From assembly GCA_012026975.1 (NCBI GenBank), contig VEPG01000069.1, forward strand, positions 1 through 32,814: DNA of 32,814 nt, in the 5' to 3' direction. Of the stretch, positions 15,837-24,487 are shown one piece after another. The stretch is from Desulfuromonas sp. (GTDB lineage Bacteria > Desulfobacterota > Desulfuromonadia > Desulfuromonadales > BM103). Position numbers and translations under genes: made by a program. Under the pieces are notes generated by a model that was not told where the DNA came from, made no database searches, and worked only from the letters and a program-made list of their open reading frames with translations. Each line of letters starts with the position of its first letter. The first letter of the stretch is position 1.

Positions 15837-18800
15837 TCACCACTGCGGCTCCCCTTCGAGCTTGCGGACCAGGATATAAGTGTCGCGGTTGGCGCCGGTC
15901 GGTCCCCAGTAGTTCCAGCCGTAGGTGAACTGGCCGTAGCCGCCGAGCATCAGGTTCGGCTTGAGCCGTATGCGGTTCAGGCTGTTGTGCCCGCCGGCGC
16001 GCTTGTTGCCGCGCAGCGGCGACTTCGGCACGCCGACGGTACGTTCGGGCGAGTGATAGAGGAACGAAATGCCGCGCGGCAGGCGCGAACTGACAATGGC
16101 CCGGGTCACCACCACGCCGTGGTCGTTGTAGACCTCGACCCAGTCGTTGTCGATGACGCCGATCTCGGCGGCATCCCGGTCGTTGATCCAGAACGGATAG
16201 CAACCGCGGGAGAGGGTCAGCATGCGGTGGTTGTCGCCGTAGGTGCTGTGGATGCTCCATTTGCCGTGCGGCGTCAGGTAGTTGAGCATGATGCTCCGTC
16301 CCGTCTCTTTGGTCGCCAGAAAGTCCTGCAAGGTGCTGTGGTCGGGCTTAGGCTTGTAGGTCGGCAGATGTTCCCCGGCGGCGATGTATCCCTGGTGGTC
16401 GAGGTAGAAATGCTGGCGACCGGTCAGGGTCCGCCACGGCACCAGTTTCTCGACGTTGAGGCAGTAGGCCGAGTAGGCCCGGCCGTCGGTCATCAGGCCG
16501 GTCCAGATCGGACTGTTGAGCAGCCGGCGCGGTTGGGCGGCGAGATCGGCAAAGGTCATGCGTACGCCGCGCATGGGTTCCGCCAGGTCGGTCAGCGGCA
16601 GTCCGACCTTCTTCTCCTCGGCCTGGAAGGCCCGGAAGGCGATCTCGCCGTTGGTCTCGGGCGCCAGTTTGAGGATGACGTTGGCGGTGTCGGCGGCGTT
16701 GGCCAGGGACGGGTAGGTCTCGCCCCCCCAGCTCTCGGTCGGGGCGCTGGTTTTGAGCTCCTCGTAGAAGTCCGCGACCGGAAAGGTCAGGCCGTGGGCG
16801 CCGATGCCGTTTTTCGGTATCTCCGGCCCGTAGGAGATGAAGCGGTTGTAGAGGTTGACGTAGTCGCGCTCCACCACCACCAGCCCCGGCATGGTCTTGC
16901 CGGGGACCGGCGTGCACTCCCCCTTGCTCCAGTCCTTGATTTCGGGTTGGGCCATCTCCGCCGGAGTGTCGTGCTGCAGCGGTACGGCGACCAGGTCGCG
17001 CACCGGCTCCGGCAAATGGACCCTGGCCAGCTCGCTGACCTTCTTCGCCAGCCCCTTGAAGATGTCCCAGTCGCTCTTCGACTCCCAGCACGGTGGCACC
17101 GCCGCCTGCAGCGGGTGAATGAAGGAGTGCATGTCGGTCGAATTGAGGTCGTCCTTCTCGTACCAGGTGGCGGTCGGCAGGACGATGTCCGAATAGAGCG
17201 CCGAGGTGTCCATGCGGAAGTTGATGTCGACTACCAGGTCGAGCTTCCCCTGCGGTGCCTCCGGGCGCCAGACCACGTCCTTGACGAACTCTTCGGCGGT
17301 TTCCGGGGCCACCGTGTTGGTGTGGGTGCCGAGGTAGTGCTTGAGGAAGTACTCGTGCCCCTTGGCGCTCGACATCAGGGCGTTGCCGCGCCAGATGATC
17401 CATAGCCGCGGCCAGTTTTCCGGGGCGTCGGGATCCTCGACGGCGAATTTCATCTTCTTTTCGACGAGCTGCTTCACCGTCCAGTCGGCAATTTCCTGGT
17501 TGCTCGACGCGCCGGCGGCAGCCGCCTGTTTCACCAGCTCGGCCGGGCTGCGGTCGAACTGCGGGTAGAAGGGGAGCCAGCCGTTGCGGACCGCGCGGAT
17601 CTGGTGATCGATGGTATGCCCCGCGGTGATGTGGTTCTGCTCCGCCACCGGGTTGATGCGAGCCTCGTCGGAGGTGCGCTCGTAGCGCCACTGGTCGCTG
17701 TGCACGTAGTGGTAGGAGGGGGCGTTCTGGAAGCGCGGCGGCTTCGCCCAGTCGAGCGCCCCCATGATCGTCGCCCAGGGGGCGGCCGGCGCCAGCTTCT
17801 CCTGGCCGACGTAATGGTTGAGGCCGCCGCCGTTCTTGCCGACACAGCCACAGAGCATCAGGGCGACGATGCCGGCGCGGTAGATCAGGTTGGCGTGGTA
17901 CCAGTGGTTGACACCGGCACCGATGATGATCGAGCATTTGCCGTTGGTCAACTCGGCGGTGGCGGCCCATTCGCGGGCGAACTGGATGACGTTGGCGCGG
18001 TCGATGCCGGTGTACTGTTCCTGCCAGGCCGGGGTATAGGGGCCGACGGCATCGTAATTGGCCGGGTAGGCACCGCCCAGGCCGCGCTCGACGCCGAACT
18101 GGGCCATCAGCAGGTCGAAAACCGTGGTGACGGCAATGCGTCCGTTGGCCGTGTCCAGATACCGGGCCGGCACACCGCGCGTGACGGTGCTGCCGTCACC
18201 GAAATCATCGAACGTGACCTGCACCGCATCATCACGGCTGTCGAGCAGCGACAGGGCCGGGTCGAGGGTGCTGCCGTCCTGACCGTCCTTCATCTGCAGG
18301 TTCCACTCGCCTTTTTTCTGCTGCCAGCGGAAGCCCAGGGTGCCCAGCGGCATCCGTGGCTGATCGCTGGTTTCGTCCCAGATCAGGTACTTGAAGCCGG
18401 CGTTCTCTTCGCTGGCGTAGCGCTCCACCTCGGCGGCAGTGGCCATGCGTCCGGGAGTGAAGACCCCGTTCTTCTCCTCCAGCCTGATCAGGAACGGGGT
18501 GTCGGTGAAGCGCTTGAGGTAGTCGAGAAAGTAGGGGGTCCTGGCCTGGTGGTGGAATTCGCCGAGGATGACGTGGTTGACCGCCATCCAGAAGGCGCCG
18601 TCCTGCCCGGCGTGGGCCGGGATCCACCAGTCGGCGTGCTTCGAGGTGAGGCTGAAGTCCGGGGAGAGGACCGTGACCTTGGTGCCGTTGTGGCGAGCCT
18701 CGGCGAGATAATGTGCATCCGGGGTGCGGGTCATGTTGATATTCGAACCCATCACCGCGATGTACTTGCTGTTATACCAGTCGGCGCTCTCGGCTACGTC

Positions 18801-19457
18801 GGTCTGCTCCCCCCAGATCTCGGGGGAGGCGTTGGGGAGGTCGCAGTACCAGTCATAGAAGCTCAGGTTGGCGCCCCCCAGCAACTGCATGAAGCGGGCG
18901 CCGCCGGCGAAGCTGAGCATCGACATGGCCGGGATCGGCGAGAAGCCGACCAGGCGGTCGGCGCCGTACCGCTTGATGGTATGGATGGTCGAGGCGGCGA
19001 TGATCTCTTCGACCTCCTCCCAGCTGGAGCGGCGGAAACCACCCTTGCCGCGCGCCTGCTGGTAGCTCCGGCGGCGGGCCGGATCGTCGACAATCGATGC
19101 CCACGCCGCCACCGGGTCGGCATGCTCGGCCCTCGCCTGGCGCCAGAGATCGGTGAGCACCCCGCGCAGGTAGGGATACTTGATGCGCAGCGGGCTGTAG
19201 AGATACCAGGAGAAGGAGATGCCGCGCGGGCAGCCGCGCGGTTCGTAGGGGGGGAGCCCCGCTTCGAGTTCCGGGTAGTCGGTAGCCTGCAGCTCCCAGC
19301 CGACGATGCCGTCCTTGACGTGGACGTTCCAGGAACAGCTGCCGGTGCAGTTGACCCCGTGGGTGCTGCGCACCACCTTGTCGCATTGGTTGCGGTTGCG
19401 GTAGAACTCTTCCCAGGCGCGCCCCTTGGGGTCGACGATATCCTTGATCCAGCTCAT
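15837..19457 (-). CDS. narG: respiratory nitrate reductase alpha subunit (molybdopterin)
   Basis: The 1206-residue catalytic subunit reduces nitrate to nitrite at a Mo-bisMGD centre. The N-terminal [4Fe-4S] FS0 ligands are H33, C37, C41 and C76 ([13 protein letters not shown]), spaced exactly as in E. coli Nar[10 protein letters not shown] near residue 200 includes the aspartate expected to bind molybdenum. [18 protein letters not shown] and [18 protein letters not shown] are further NarG blocks. No cleavable Tat peptide is visible, so the enzyme should face the cytoplasm in the NarGHI manner. The start at 19457 has AAGGAGG seven bases upstream and overlaps the cytochrome gene stop in ATGA. 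Length is slightly below the 1247 of E. coli. Confidence 0.97.
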   Translation of the reverse strand: MSWIKDIVDPKGRAWEEFYRNRNQCDKVVRSTHGVNCTGSCSWNVHVKDGIVGWELQATDYPELEAGLPPYEPRGCPRGISFSWYLYSPLRIKYPYLRGVLTDLWRQARAEHADPVAAWASIVDDPARRRSYQQARGKGGFRRSSWEEVEEIIAASTIHTIKRYGADRLVGFSPIPAMSMLSFAGGARFMQLLGGANLSFYDWYCDLPNASPEIWGEQTDVAESADWYNSKYIAVMGSNINMTRTPDAHYLAEARHNGTKVTVLSPDFSLTSKHADWWIPAHAGQDGAFWMAVNHVILGEFHHQARTPYFLDYLKRFTDTPFLIRLEEKNGVFTPGRMATAAEVERYASEENAGFKYLIWDETSDQPRMPLGTLGFRWQQKKGEWNLQMKDGQDGSTLDPALSLLDSRDDAVQVTFDDFGDGSTVTRGVPARYLDTANGRIAVTTVFDLLMAQFGVERGLGGAYPANYDAVGPYTPAWQEQYTGIDRANVIQFAREWAATAELTNGKCSIIIGAGVNHWYHANLIYRAGIVALMLCGCVGKNGGGLNHYVGQEKLAPAAPWATIMGALDWAKPPRFQNAPSYHYVHSDQWRYERTSDEARINPVAEQNHITAGHTIDHQIRAVRNGWLPFYPQFDRSPAELVKQAAAAGASSNQEIADWTVKQLVEKKMKFAVEDPDAPENWPRLWIIWRGNALMSSAKGHEYFLKHYLGTHTNTVAPETAEEFVKDVVWRPEAPQGKLDLVVDINFRMDTSALYSDIVLPTATWYEKDDLNSTDMHSFIHPLQAAVPPCWESKSDWDIFKGLAKKVSELARVHLPEPVRDLVAVPLQHDTPAEMAQPEIKDWSKGECTPVPGKTMPGLVVVERDYVNLYNRFISYGPEIPKNGIGAHGLTFPVADFYEELKTSAPTESWGGETYPSLANAADTANVILKLAPETNGEIAFRAFQAEEKKVGLPLTDLAEPMRGVRMTFADLAAQPRRLLNSPIWTGLMTDGRAYSAYCLNVEKLVPWRTLTGRQHFYLDHQGYIAAGEHLPTYKPKPDHSTLQDFLATKETGRSIMLNYLTPHGKWSIHSTYGDNHRMLTLSRGCYPFWINDRDAAEIGVIDNDWVEVYNDHGVVVTRAIVSSRLPRGISFLYHSPERTVGVPKSPLRGNKRAGGHNSLNRIRLKPNLMLGGYGQFTYGWNYWGPTGANRDTYILVRKLEGEPQW

Positions 19458-20317
19458 GCCGCCACCTCCTTCTTCTCCGTCGAACGACGGACCAAGGACC
19501 GGCGCACACCGCGCAGCCGCTCGCGGCCAAACAGCAGGACGACCCCGAAAAATATCAGCACCCCGCTCACTGCCTCTCCGAACAGCAGCCCGTCATTGGC
19601 CATCGGCGTGCCGTTCGCCTTGGCGAAGAATGCCCGCAAATCGGCTTGCTCCGTATCTGCCAGCGGGCGGGCCGTGTAAATCGGTTCCATGCTCGGGAAC
19701 GGCAGGTTCTTGAGGATATCCGTCAGTCCCTCGTCGCCGAAATTCTCGAACAGGCTGGTGAGGTCGGGACCGTAGTTGGCGCCGCCGGCCAGGCCGAAGC
19801 CGGTGATGCCGTGGCAGGCCAGGCAGGGGGCGCCGCCATTGGCGAAGGGCTGTTCGCCGGTATAGAGCCGGGCGCCGCGGGCGGCGTCGCCGGCAGCCAT
19901 CAGCGTGGTCTCGGGCGGCGGGTGATGCGCCGCTTCCTCGGGGTGGGCAAGGTAGGTGAGCAGGGATTCCAGCTCAGCCGCGGAGAGCGACTGAGCCGGC
20001 ATCCGCAGATTTTTGAACTTGGTCAGCAGTTCCGTGGCTACCGGATCATGCGCTTCCAGCATTTTCCCGGGGTCGGCAATGAAGGCTGTCAGCCACGCCC
20101 GGTCGCGCCGTTCAGTCACTCCGGCCAGGTCGGGGCCGGTCGGCTTGTCCCCCTCGCCGATGGCGTGGCAGGCAATGCACTTCTGCCGGAAGAGACTTTC
20201 CCCCGCTTCGGCCAGGCCAGTCAGTTGCTCCCCGGTCGGCTGGGCAACGACCGTGGTCGCTGCAAGCAGCAGTCCGACCAGCATCCCCACGACCATGCCC
20301 GTATCTCGCTCAAACAT
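19454..20317 (-). CDS. narC: membrane-bound diheme cytochrome c, first gene of the nar operon (NarC-like)
   Basis: The 287-residue protein has a signal peptide (about residues 1-25), heme motifs CIACH (C47-H51) and CLACH (C165-H169), and a C-terminal membrane helix (about 245-264) with a basic cytoplasmic tail. LRMPAQ offers a methionine axial ligand for the first heme. The hemes therefore lie in the periplasm. Thermus thermophilus nar operons begin with such a diheme cytochrome, NarC, needed for nitrate reductase assembly or electron flow; equating the two is inference from position and architecture. The start at 20317 has GGGAGGT six bases upstream. The stop overlaps narG, so the two are translationally coupled. 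Confidence 0.88.
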   Translation of the reverse strand: MFERDTGMVVGMLVGLLLAATTVVAQPTGEQLTGLAEAGESLFRQKCIACHAIGEGDKPTGPDLAGVTERRDRAWLTAFIADPGKMLEAHDPVATELLTKFKNLRMPAQSLSAAELESLLTYLAHPEEAAHHPPPETTLMAAGDAARGARLYTGEQPFANGGAPCLACHGITGFGLAGGANYGPDLTSLFENFGDEGLTDILKNLPFPSMEPIYTARPLADTEQADLRAFFAKANGTPMANDGLLFGEAVSGVLIFFGVVLLFGRERLRGVRRSLVRRSTEKKEVAA

Positions 20318-20400
20318 CGTCTTACCTCCCTGTCCGGCGAATATGCTGACTTATATGGTATTAAATTATAAATTCCATCAAATTAGTCGCTCTTTACAAA

Positions 20401-20442
20401 ACAATAAAACATAGTTTTTGCAATGCAATTGACCTGCATCAA
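20401..20442 (-). promoter_or_regulatory. FNR/DNR-type class II promoter of the nar operon
   Basis: TTGACCTGCATCAA at 20429-20442 matches the TTGAT-N4-ATCAA box at nine of ten positions. On the minus strand a -10-like TATTGT lies at plus 20401-20406, its centre exactly 32 bases from the box centre. This is the spacing of a class II FNR promoter (box at -41.5). Transcription would start near 20394 and leave a 75-80-base leader. The box lies between divergent units and could also affect the plus strand. Confidence 0.75.
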
Positions 20443-20614
20443 AAAAACCCGACGCTTTTCCAGGTAGGTTTTAAATAAAACGGGACGCGAACCTTTTTCC
20501 GTTCATGCCCAGATCTTGAAAGGAGTGATCCTGCTCCAGGACAAACACGGCCGATCATCTTGATTATGGGGTACAACCGGATAAGCTTTGTTGGAAAGAC
20601 ACGCCGGGGGGAAG

Positions 20615-21160
20615 ATGAGGAGACGCACGATCCTGATCCTCTTGATGACGCTGGGCACGGCGGATGCCGCCGGTTCTGGTGTGTCCTCCTTGGCGCCGGC
20701 GGCCGGCGAGAGCCGCTTTGATCAGTCCTCCCCCCTTTACCGGTCGGCCATTGCTCCTCCGGATTTATCGGAGGATATTTTCCCCTGTTCGAACTGCCAC
20801 GCAGAGATAAAGCCCGACCTTCGGCGTCGTGAGCTTCGGGACGAGCATGGCGCCATTGCCCTGCGGCATGCCGCGGGGCAATTATGGTGCCTCGACTGTC
20901 ACCATGCGGAGAACCGGGATACCTTGCGGCTGGCGACCGGGGAATCCCTGCCGTTTACCGAATCCTACCGGCTGTGCGGCCAATGCCATGGCGAGAAGCT
21001 GCGGGACTGGCAGAGCGGCATCCACGGCAGACGCACCGGCCACTGGAATGGCGACAAGCAATACCTGCTCTGCACCGGCTGCCACAACCCCCACGATCCT
21101 CAATTCAAACCGCTGACGCCCATGCCTCCGCCCGAGCGGCCGGGGCGGGCCGTTCATTGA
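20615..21160 (+). CDS. periplasmic tetraheme cytochrome c
   Basis: The 181-residue protein begins with an Arg-rich signal peptide (MRRRTILILLMTLGTADAAG) and has four heme motifs: CSNCH (58-62), CLDCH (92-96), CGQCH (121-125) and CTGCH (153-157). Extra histidines (H83-type ALRH, H97, GIHGRRTGHW) can serve as distal ligands. The chain ends in a Pro-rich tail (PMPPPERPGRAVH). It is not one of the cytochromes I can name. The position in front of a Tat ferredoxin and an NrfD gene resembles the DsrJ and Geobacter Cbc-type modules, so periplasmic electron transfer for that complex is inferred. ATG 20615 with a GGGGGG-AAG site is preferred to TTG 20588. Confidence 0.85.
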   Translation: MRRRTILILLMTLGTADAAGSGVSSLAPAAGESRFDQSSPLYRSAIAPPDLSEDIFPCSNCHAEIKPDLRRRELRDEHGAIALRHAAGQLWCLDCHHAENRDTLRLATGESLPFTESYRLCGQCHGEKLRDWQSGIHGRRTGHWNGDKQYLLCTGCHNPHDPQFKPLTPMPPPERPGRAVH

Positions 21161-21193
21161 GCCGGGCTCGCTGTTCGGGAAGGGAACCGTGTC

Positions 21194-22120
21194 ATGGCAG
21201 ACAAGCGCCGCAGCAGCCGGCCCGGTGTCAACCTGGCCAGACGAAAGGCCCTGAAGAGCCTGGCAACCGGTATCGGTGTCATGGCTCTGCCCGCCCCTCA
21301 GGTGTCGGCGTCGGTATGGGCTGCTTTTTTCCAGAAGCACTTCCGGGAGCTGAGCCGGGACGACCTGGAGCGGGTACTGGCCCGCCTTGAAAAAACCTGC
21401 CAGGAGGAATACGGGCGGTCGGTCACCGTGAAGGCCACCCCGCCGCTCGACGGGGTCCGGTTCGGCTACGGGTTGGACCTGTCCCGCTGTATCGGCTGCC
21501 GGCGCTGCGTCCATGCCTGTGTGGCCGAGAACAATCAGTCACGGCACCCGCAGATCCACTGGATCAGGGTCGTGCGGCTGCAAAAGGACAAGGGGATCGA
21601 TTTCGACCACGCCGAGCACTACTACGACCCGCCCCAGGTTCCCGAAGAGGGGCATTTCTACCTGCCGGTTCAATGCCAGCAATGCGACCGGCCCGCCTGC
21701 ACCAGGGCCTGTCCGGTCCAGGCCACCTGGGTGGAACCCGATGGCATCGTGGCCATCGACTACAACTGGTGCATCGGCTGCCGCTACTGCATGGCCGCCT
21801 GTCCATACGGTGGCCGCCATTTCAATTGGGAGAAGGCCGTCATCCCGGCCGGCGAACTCAATCCCGACATGCACTACCTGGGCAACCGTCCCCGCCCGGT
21901 CGGTGTCGTCGAAAAATGCACGTTCTGCATCCAGCGCACCCGTGAACAGCCGGGACGCTACCCGGCTTGCGTCGAGGCCTGTCCGGTCGGTGCCCGCAAG
22001 TTCGGCAACCTGCTCGACCCCAAGGGTGAAATCCGTCAACTGCTCGAACACCAGCGGGTGTTCGTCTTGAAGCAGGAGCTGAATACCCAGCCGAAGTTTT
22101 TCTATTTTTTTGCGACCTGA
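21194..22120 (+). CDS. Tat-exported four-cluster ferredoxin subunit (NrfC/DsrO-like)
   Basis: The 308-residue protein has a twin-arginine signal (LARRKALKSLATGIGVMALP, residues 15-34) and so acts in the periplasm. Four [4Fe-4S] motif sets follow: CIGCRRCVHACVAEN, CQQCDRPACTRACPV, CIGCRYCMAACPYGG, and CTFC with ACVEACPVG. This is the layout of NrfC, DsrO and HybA electron-transfer subunits, which pair with NrfD membrane proteins; an NrfD gene is three genes downstream. It probably links the tetraheme cytochrome to the membrane subunit. About 60 residues between the signal and the first cluster (AAFFQKHFRELSRDDLERVL) are helical and less usual. Confidence 0.92.
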   Translation: MADKRRSSRPGVNLARRKALKSLATGIGVMALPAPQVSASVWAAFFQKHFRELSRDDLERVLARLEKTCQEEYGRSVTVKATPPLDGVRFGYGLDLSRCIGCRRCVHACVAENNQSRHPQIHWIRVVRLQKDKGIDFDHAEHYYDPPQVPEEGHFYLPVQCQQCDRPACTRACPVQATWVEPDGIVAIDYNWCIGCRYCMAACPYGGRHFNWEKAVIPAGELNPDMHYLGNRPRPVGVVEKCTFCIQRTREQPGRYPACVEACPVGARKFGNLLDPKGEIRQLLEHQRVFVLKQELNTQPKFFYFFAT

Positions 22121-22205
22121 CCGGCTGGCTTGGGTCACGTGGCCAATGCACAGGGATGAGCGAGTTGCTCCGGGCGGTCACGGCATCGCGGCGAAAGGTG
22201 GAAAT

Positions 22206-22856
22206 ATGATCACGATCGAGCTTGAAGGCCGCAAGATCAGGGTCCCCGAAGGGTTGACCGTGATCGAGGCGCTCTGGGACACGGGGCATGATGTCAAGCG
22301 GGGCATCGGCTGCCTGTCGGGCTTGTGCGGGGCCTGTACCGTCGCCTACCTGGAGGCCGGCGCGCAACGGGTGAAATTCGGCCTGGGCTGCCAGGTGGTT
22401 GTCGCCGAAGGGATGAATGTCATCATGCTCCCGTATTTCCCGTCGCGCATCGCCCGGTACGACATGGCCGACATGGCCAATCCGCTGCAAGAACTGCCGG
22501 GACAATATCCCGAGCTGTATGCCTGCGACGATTGCAAGGCCTGCAACATCTGCCCCGAATGGATCCATGTCGCGGGCTTCATGAAAAATGCGAAGGAGGC
22601 TGCGTACGCAACCGTTGCGGAGAAGGTCAAGGATTGCCATCTGTGCGGCCTGTGTGCCTCGCGCTGCCCGAAAAGCATCGCTCCGCAGTATGTCGGCCTG
22701 TACCTGCAACGCTCCTGTGCCAGGCAGCAGCCGCTCCCGCCAAATCTGCGCAAACGCCTGGAAGAGATGGCGACCTTTGCCGACGATGCGGATTTCGCCA
22801 GGGTTCCGGTGATGAGCGACGATGAATTGAAGGACTTCTGCCGCGGGTTCTTGTGA
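22206..22856 (+). CDS. 2Fe-2S / 4Fe-4S electron-transfer protein (FrdB/SdhB-like)
   Basis: The 216-residue soluble protein has an N-terminal plant-type 2Fe-2S domain with C36, C41, C44 and C62 (GCLSGLCGAC, GLGCQ). A C-terminal helical domain carries C107, C110, C113, C116 (CDDCKACNICP) and C144, C147, C150, C154 (CHLCGLCASRCP). This resembles the iron-sulfur subunit of succinate dehydrogenase/fumarate reductase, although the second-domain motifs differ from the usual set. No signal peptide exists, so it should be cytoplasmic. The flavoprotein downstream is the evident partner. The start at 22206 has AAAGGTGG four bases upstream; the open frame before it is not coding-like. Confidence 0.88.
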   Translation: MITIELEGRKIRVPEGLTVIEALWDTGHDVKRGIGCLSGLCGACTVAYLEAGAQRVKFGLGCQVVVAEGMNVIMLPYFPSRIARYDMADMANPLQELPGQYPELYACDDCKACNICPEWIHVAGFMKNAKEAAYATVAEKVKDCHLCGLCASRCPKSIAPQYVGLYLQRSCARQQPLPPNLRKRLEEMATFADDADFARVPVMSDDELKDFCRGFL

Positions 22857-22877
22857 GCCGTCGAGGAGGCTTTGTCC

Positions 22878-24473
22878 ATGTATTCTGAAAGCCTTGTGCC
22901 CCAGCTGGAGCTGGTGAACGCCACCCGCGAGCAGCGCAAAGCGGTGACGCCGGCACCCCTTGCGGATCGAGAAAAGACCGTCCTGCTGAAAAAGTATCAT
23001 CCCGATTACAAGGATTCCGCGTTCAGGGATTTGCGTATCGGCGCCAACAAGGGCGATCGGGTGACTCACGAGTTTGCCGACCTGCTGGAATCCTTCAGCA
23101 GCCTGGATCATGCCCGGCTCGATCTTGAGCCGGAAGTCACCACTGACGTTCTGGTTCTGGGCGGCGGAGGGGCCGGGGTGACGGCGGCCCTGTTCGCCGA
23201 AAGCCGGGGGGCGCGAGTTCTGCTGGCCACCAAGCTGCGGCTCGGCAATTCCAATACCATCATGGCGCTGGGGGGAATGCAGGCTGCCGTGGCGGCGCAG
23301 GATTCGCCCGTCAGGCATTTTGCCGACACCATGATCGCGGGCGGGTTCGCCGGCGACCGGCGACTGGTCAAGGCCATGGTGGAGGATGCCCCCGGAATCG
23401 TCGCATGGCTGCTGAAGGTCGGCGTCAATTTCGACCGGGATGAAAACGGCGATCTCGCCACCAGGATGGCCGCCGGAATGACGGCGCCGCGGATCCTGTC
23501 GATCGGCGACCATACCGGCCTGAACATCATGAAGGTGCTGAAAGACGAGTTGCGCAAGAGCGACCGAATCGAACTTGCCGAATTCTCTCCGGCCGTGGAA
23601 CTGACCACCAGCGAGACCGGCGCCTGCAACGGGGCCGTGCTCTACGATCTGGGCCGGCGCCGGCACTTTGTGGTCAAGGCCAGGGCGGTCGTTCTCGCCA
23701 CCGGCGGCGCCGGCAGGCTGCACAACCAGGGCTTTCCGACCTCCAACAATTTCGGCGCCACGGGCGACGCCATCGTGCTGGCGTACCGGGCCGGGGCCAG
23801 GATGGAGGGGTTGGACTCCTTTCAGTACCACCCGACCGGCGTGATGTTTCCCGAGCACATGGTCGGTGTCCTGGTGACCGAAGCCATCCGCAGCCTGGGC
23901 ACCCATCTGGTCAATGCGCGGGGCGAGCGCTTCGTCAACGAACTGGAAACCAGGGATGTCGTTGCCGCCGCCATCATCCGCGAGTGTGAAACAGGCAATG
24001 GCGTCAGGACGCCGTCGGGGAAAGTCGGGGTGTGGCTGGACCTGCCGATTCTTGAGGAGTTGTTCGAGAAGGGGCTGCTCAGGAAGCGGTTCCCGGCGCT
24101 CTTCAAAAAATTCATGCGGGTCAGGATCGATATCACCAGGCGACCGCTGTTGGTCTACCCCACACTGCATTATCAGAACGGCGGGGTATTCATCGATGAA
24201 ACCGGCGAATCCACGGTCAACAACCTCTTTGTCGCCGGAGAGGCCGCCGGCGGCATCCATGGCCGGAATCGGGCGATGGGGAACGCCCTGCTGGATATCT
24301 TCGTGTTCGGCCGGCGCGCCGGCATCGCCGCGGCGGGGAGGGTGGGCCACGAACCGGGCAGGCTCACGTTGAACCATGTCGCCAATTATTACAGTCGGTT
24401 GAAATCGCTGCGGATTTCCAGCGTTGCCAATTCACCCACGCTGTTTCCCGAGTTTATTGTCGACAAGATCTGA
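22878..24473 (+). CDS. FAD-dependent flavoprotein subunit (FrdA/SdhA/NadB fold)
   Basis: The 531-residue protein has an unusual 88-residue N-terminal extension (including LRIGANKGDRVTHEFADLLE), then the FAD motif VLVLGGGGAGVTAALFAES near 92-109. Residues that bind and protonate dicarboxylates in fumarate reductases are present: H318 (YHPTG), R359 (ETRDVV), H431 (HYQNGG) and R465 (GRNRAMGNALLD). The histidine that binds FAD covalently in FrdA/SdhA is not there: the equivalent stretch is GNSNTIMALGG, with SN in place of SH, as in enzymes with non-covalent FAD. The substrate is unknown; a fumarate or succinate-like acid is inferred. No signal, so cytoplasmic. GAGGAGG lies eight bases before the ATG. 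Confidence 0.9.
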   Translation: MYSESLVPQLELVNATREQRKAVTPAPLADREKTVLLKKYHPDYKDSAFRDLRIGANKGDRVTHEFADLLESFSSLDHARLDLEPEVTTDVLVLGGGGAGVTAALFAESRGARVLLATKLRLGNSNTIMALGGMQAAVAAQDSPVRHFADTMIAGGFAGDRRLVKAMVEDAPGIVAWLLKVGVNFDRDENGDLATRMAAGMTAPRILSIGDHTGLNIMKVLKDELRKSDRIELAEFSPAVELTTSETGACNGAVLYDLGRRRHFVVKARAVVLATGGAGRLHNQGFPTSNNFGATGDAIVLAYRAGARMEGLDSFQYHPTGVMFPEHMVGVLVTEAIRSLGTHLVNARGERFVNELETRDVVAAAIIRECETGNGVRTPSGKVGVWLDLPILEELFEKGLLRKRFPALFKKFMRVRIDITRRPLLVYPTLHYQNGGVFIDETGESTVNNLFVAGEAAGGIHGRNRAMGNALLDIFVFGRRAGIAAAGRVGHEPGRLTLNHVANYYSRLKSLRISSVANSPTLFPEFIVDKI

Positions 24474-24487
24474 TGGTTGAGGACCAA

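Noticed and set aside
17604-19679. A 691-codon plus-strand open frame opposite narG
   Set aside because: Mirror of narG; no recognisable protein features.
20429-20476. The 20429 box as class II activator site for the plus-strand redox cluster
   Set aside because: The nearest plus-strand -10-like sequence (TTAAAT, 20471) is six bases off the required distance; the site fits the nar side far better. Indirect effect remains possible.
20518-20566. AAAGGAGTG at 20519-20528 as a ribosome site with a short GTG leader peptide
   Set aside because: The GTG overlaps the Shine-Dalgarno-like bases, leaving no spacing, and the 12-codon frame has no feature of a known leader peptide.
21858-24377. An 839-codon minus-strand open frame opposite the flavoprotein genes
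   Set aside because: Antisense shadow of the FrdA-like and FrdB-like genes; no domain and no ribosome site.
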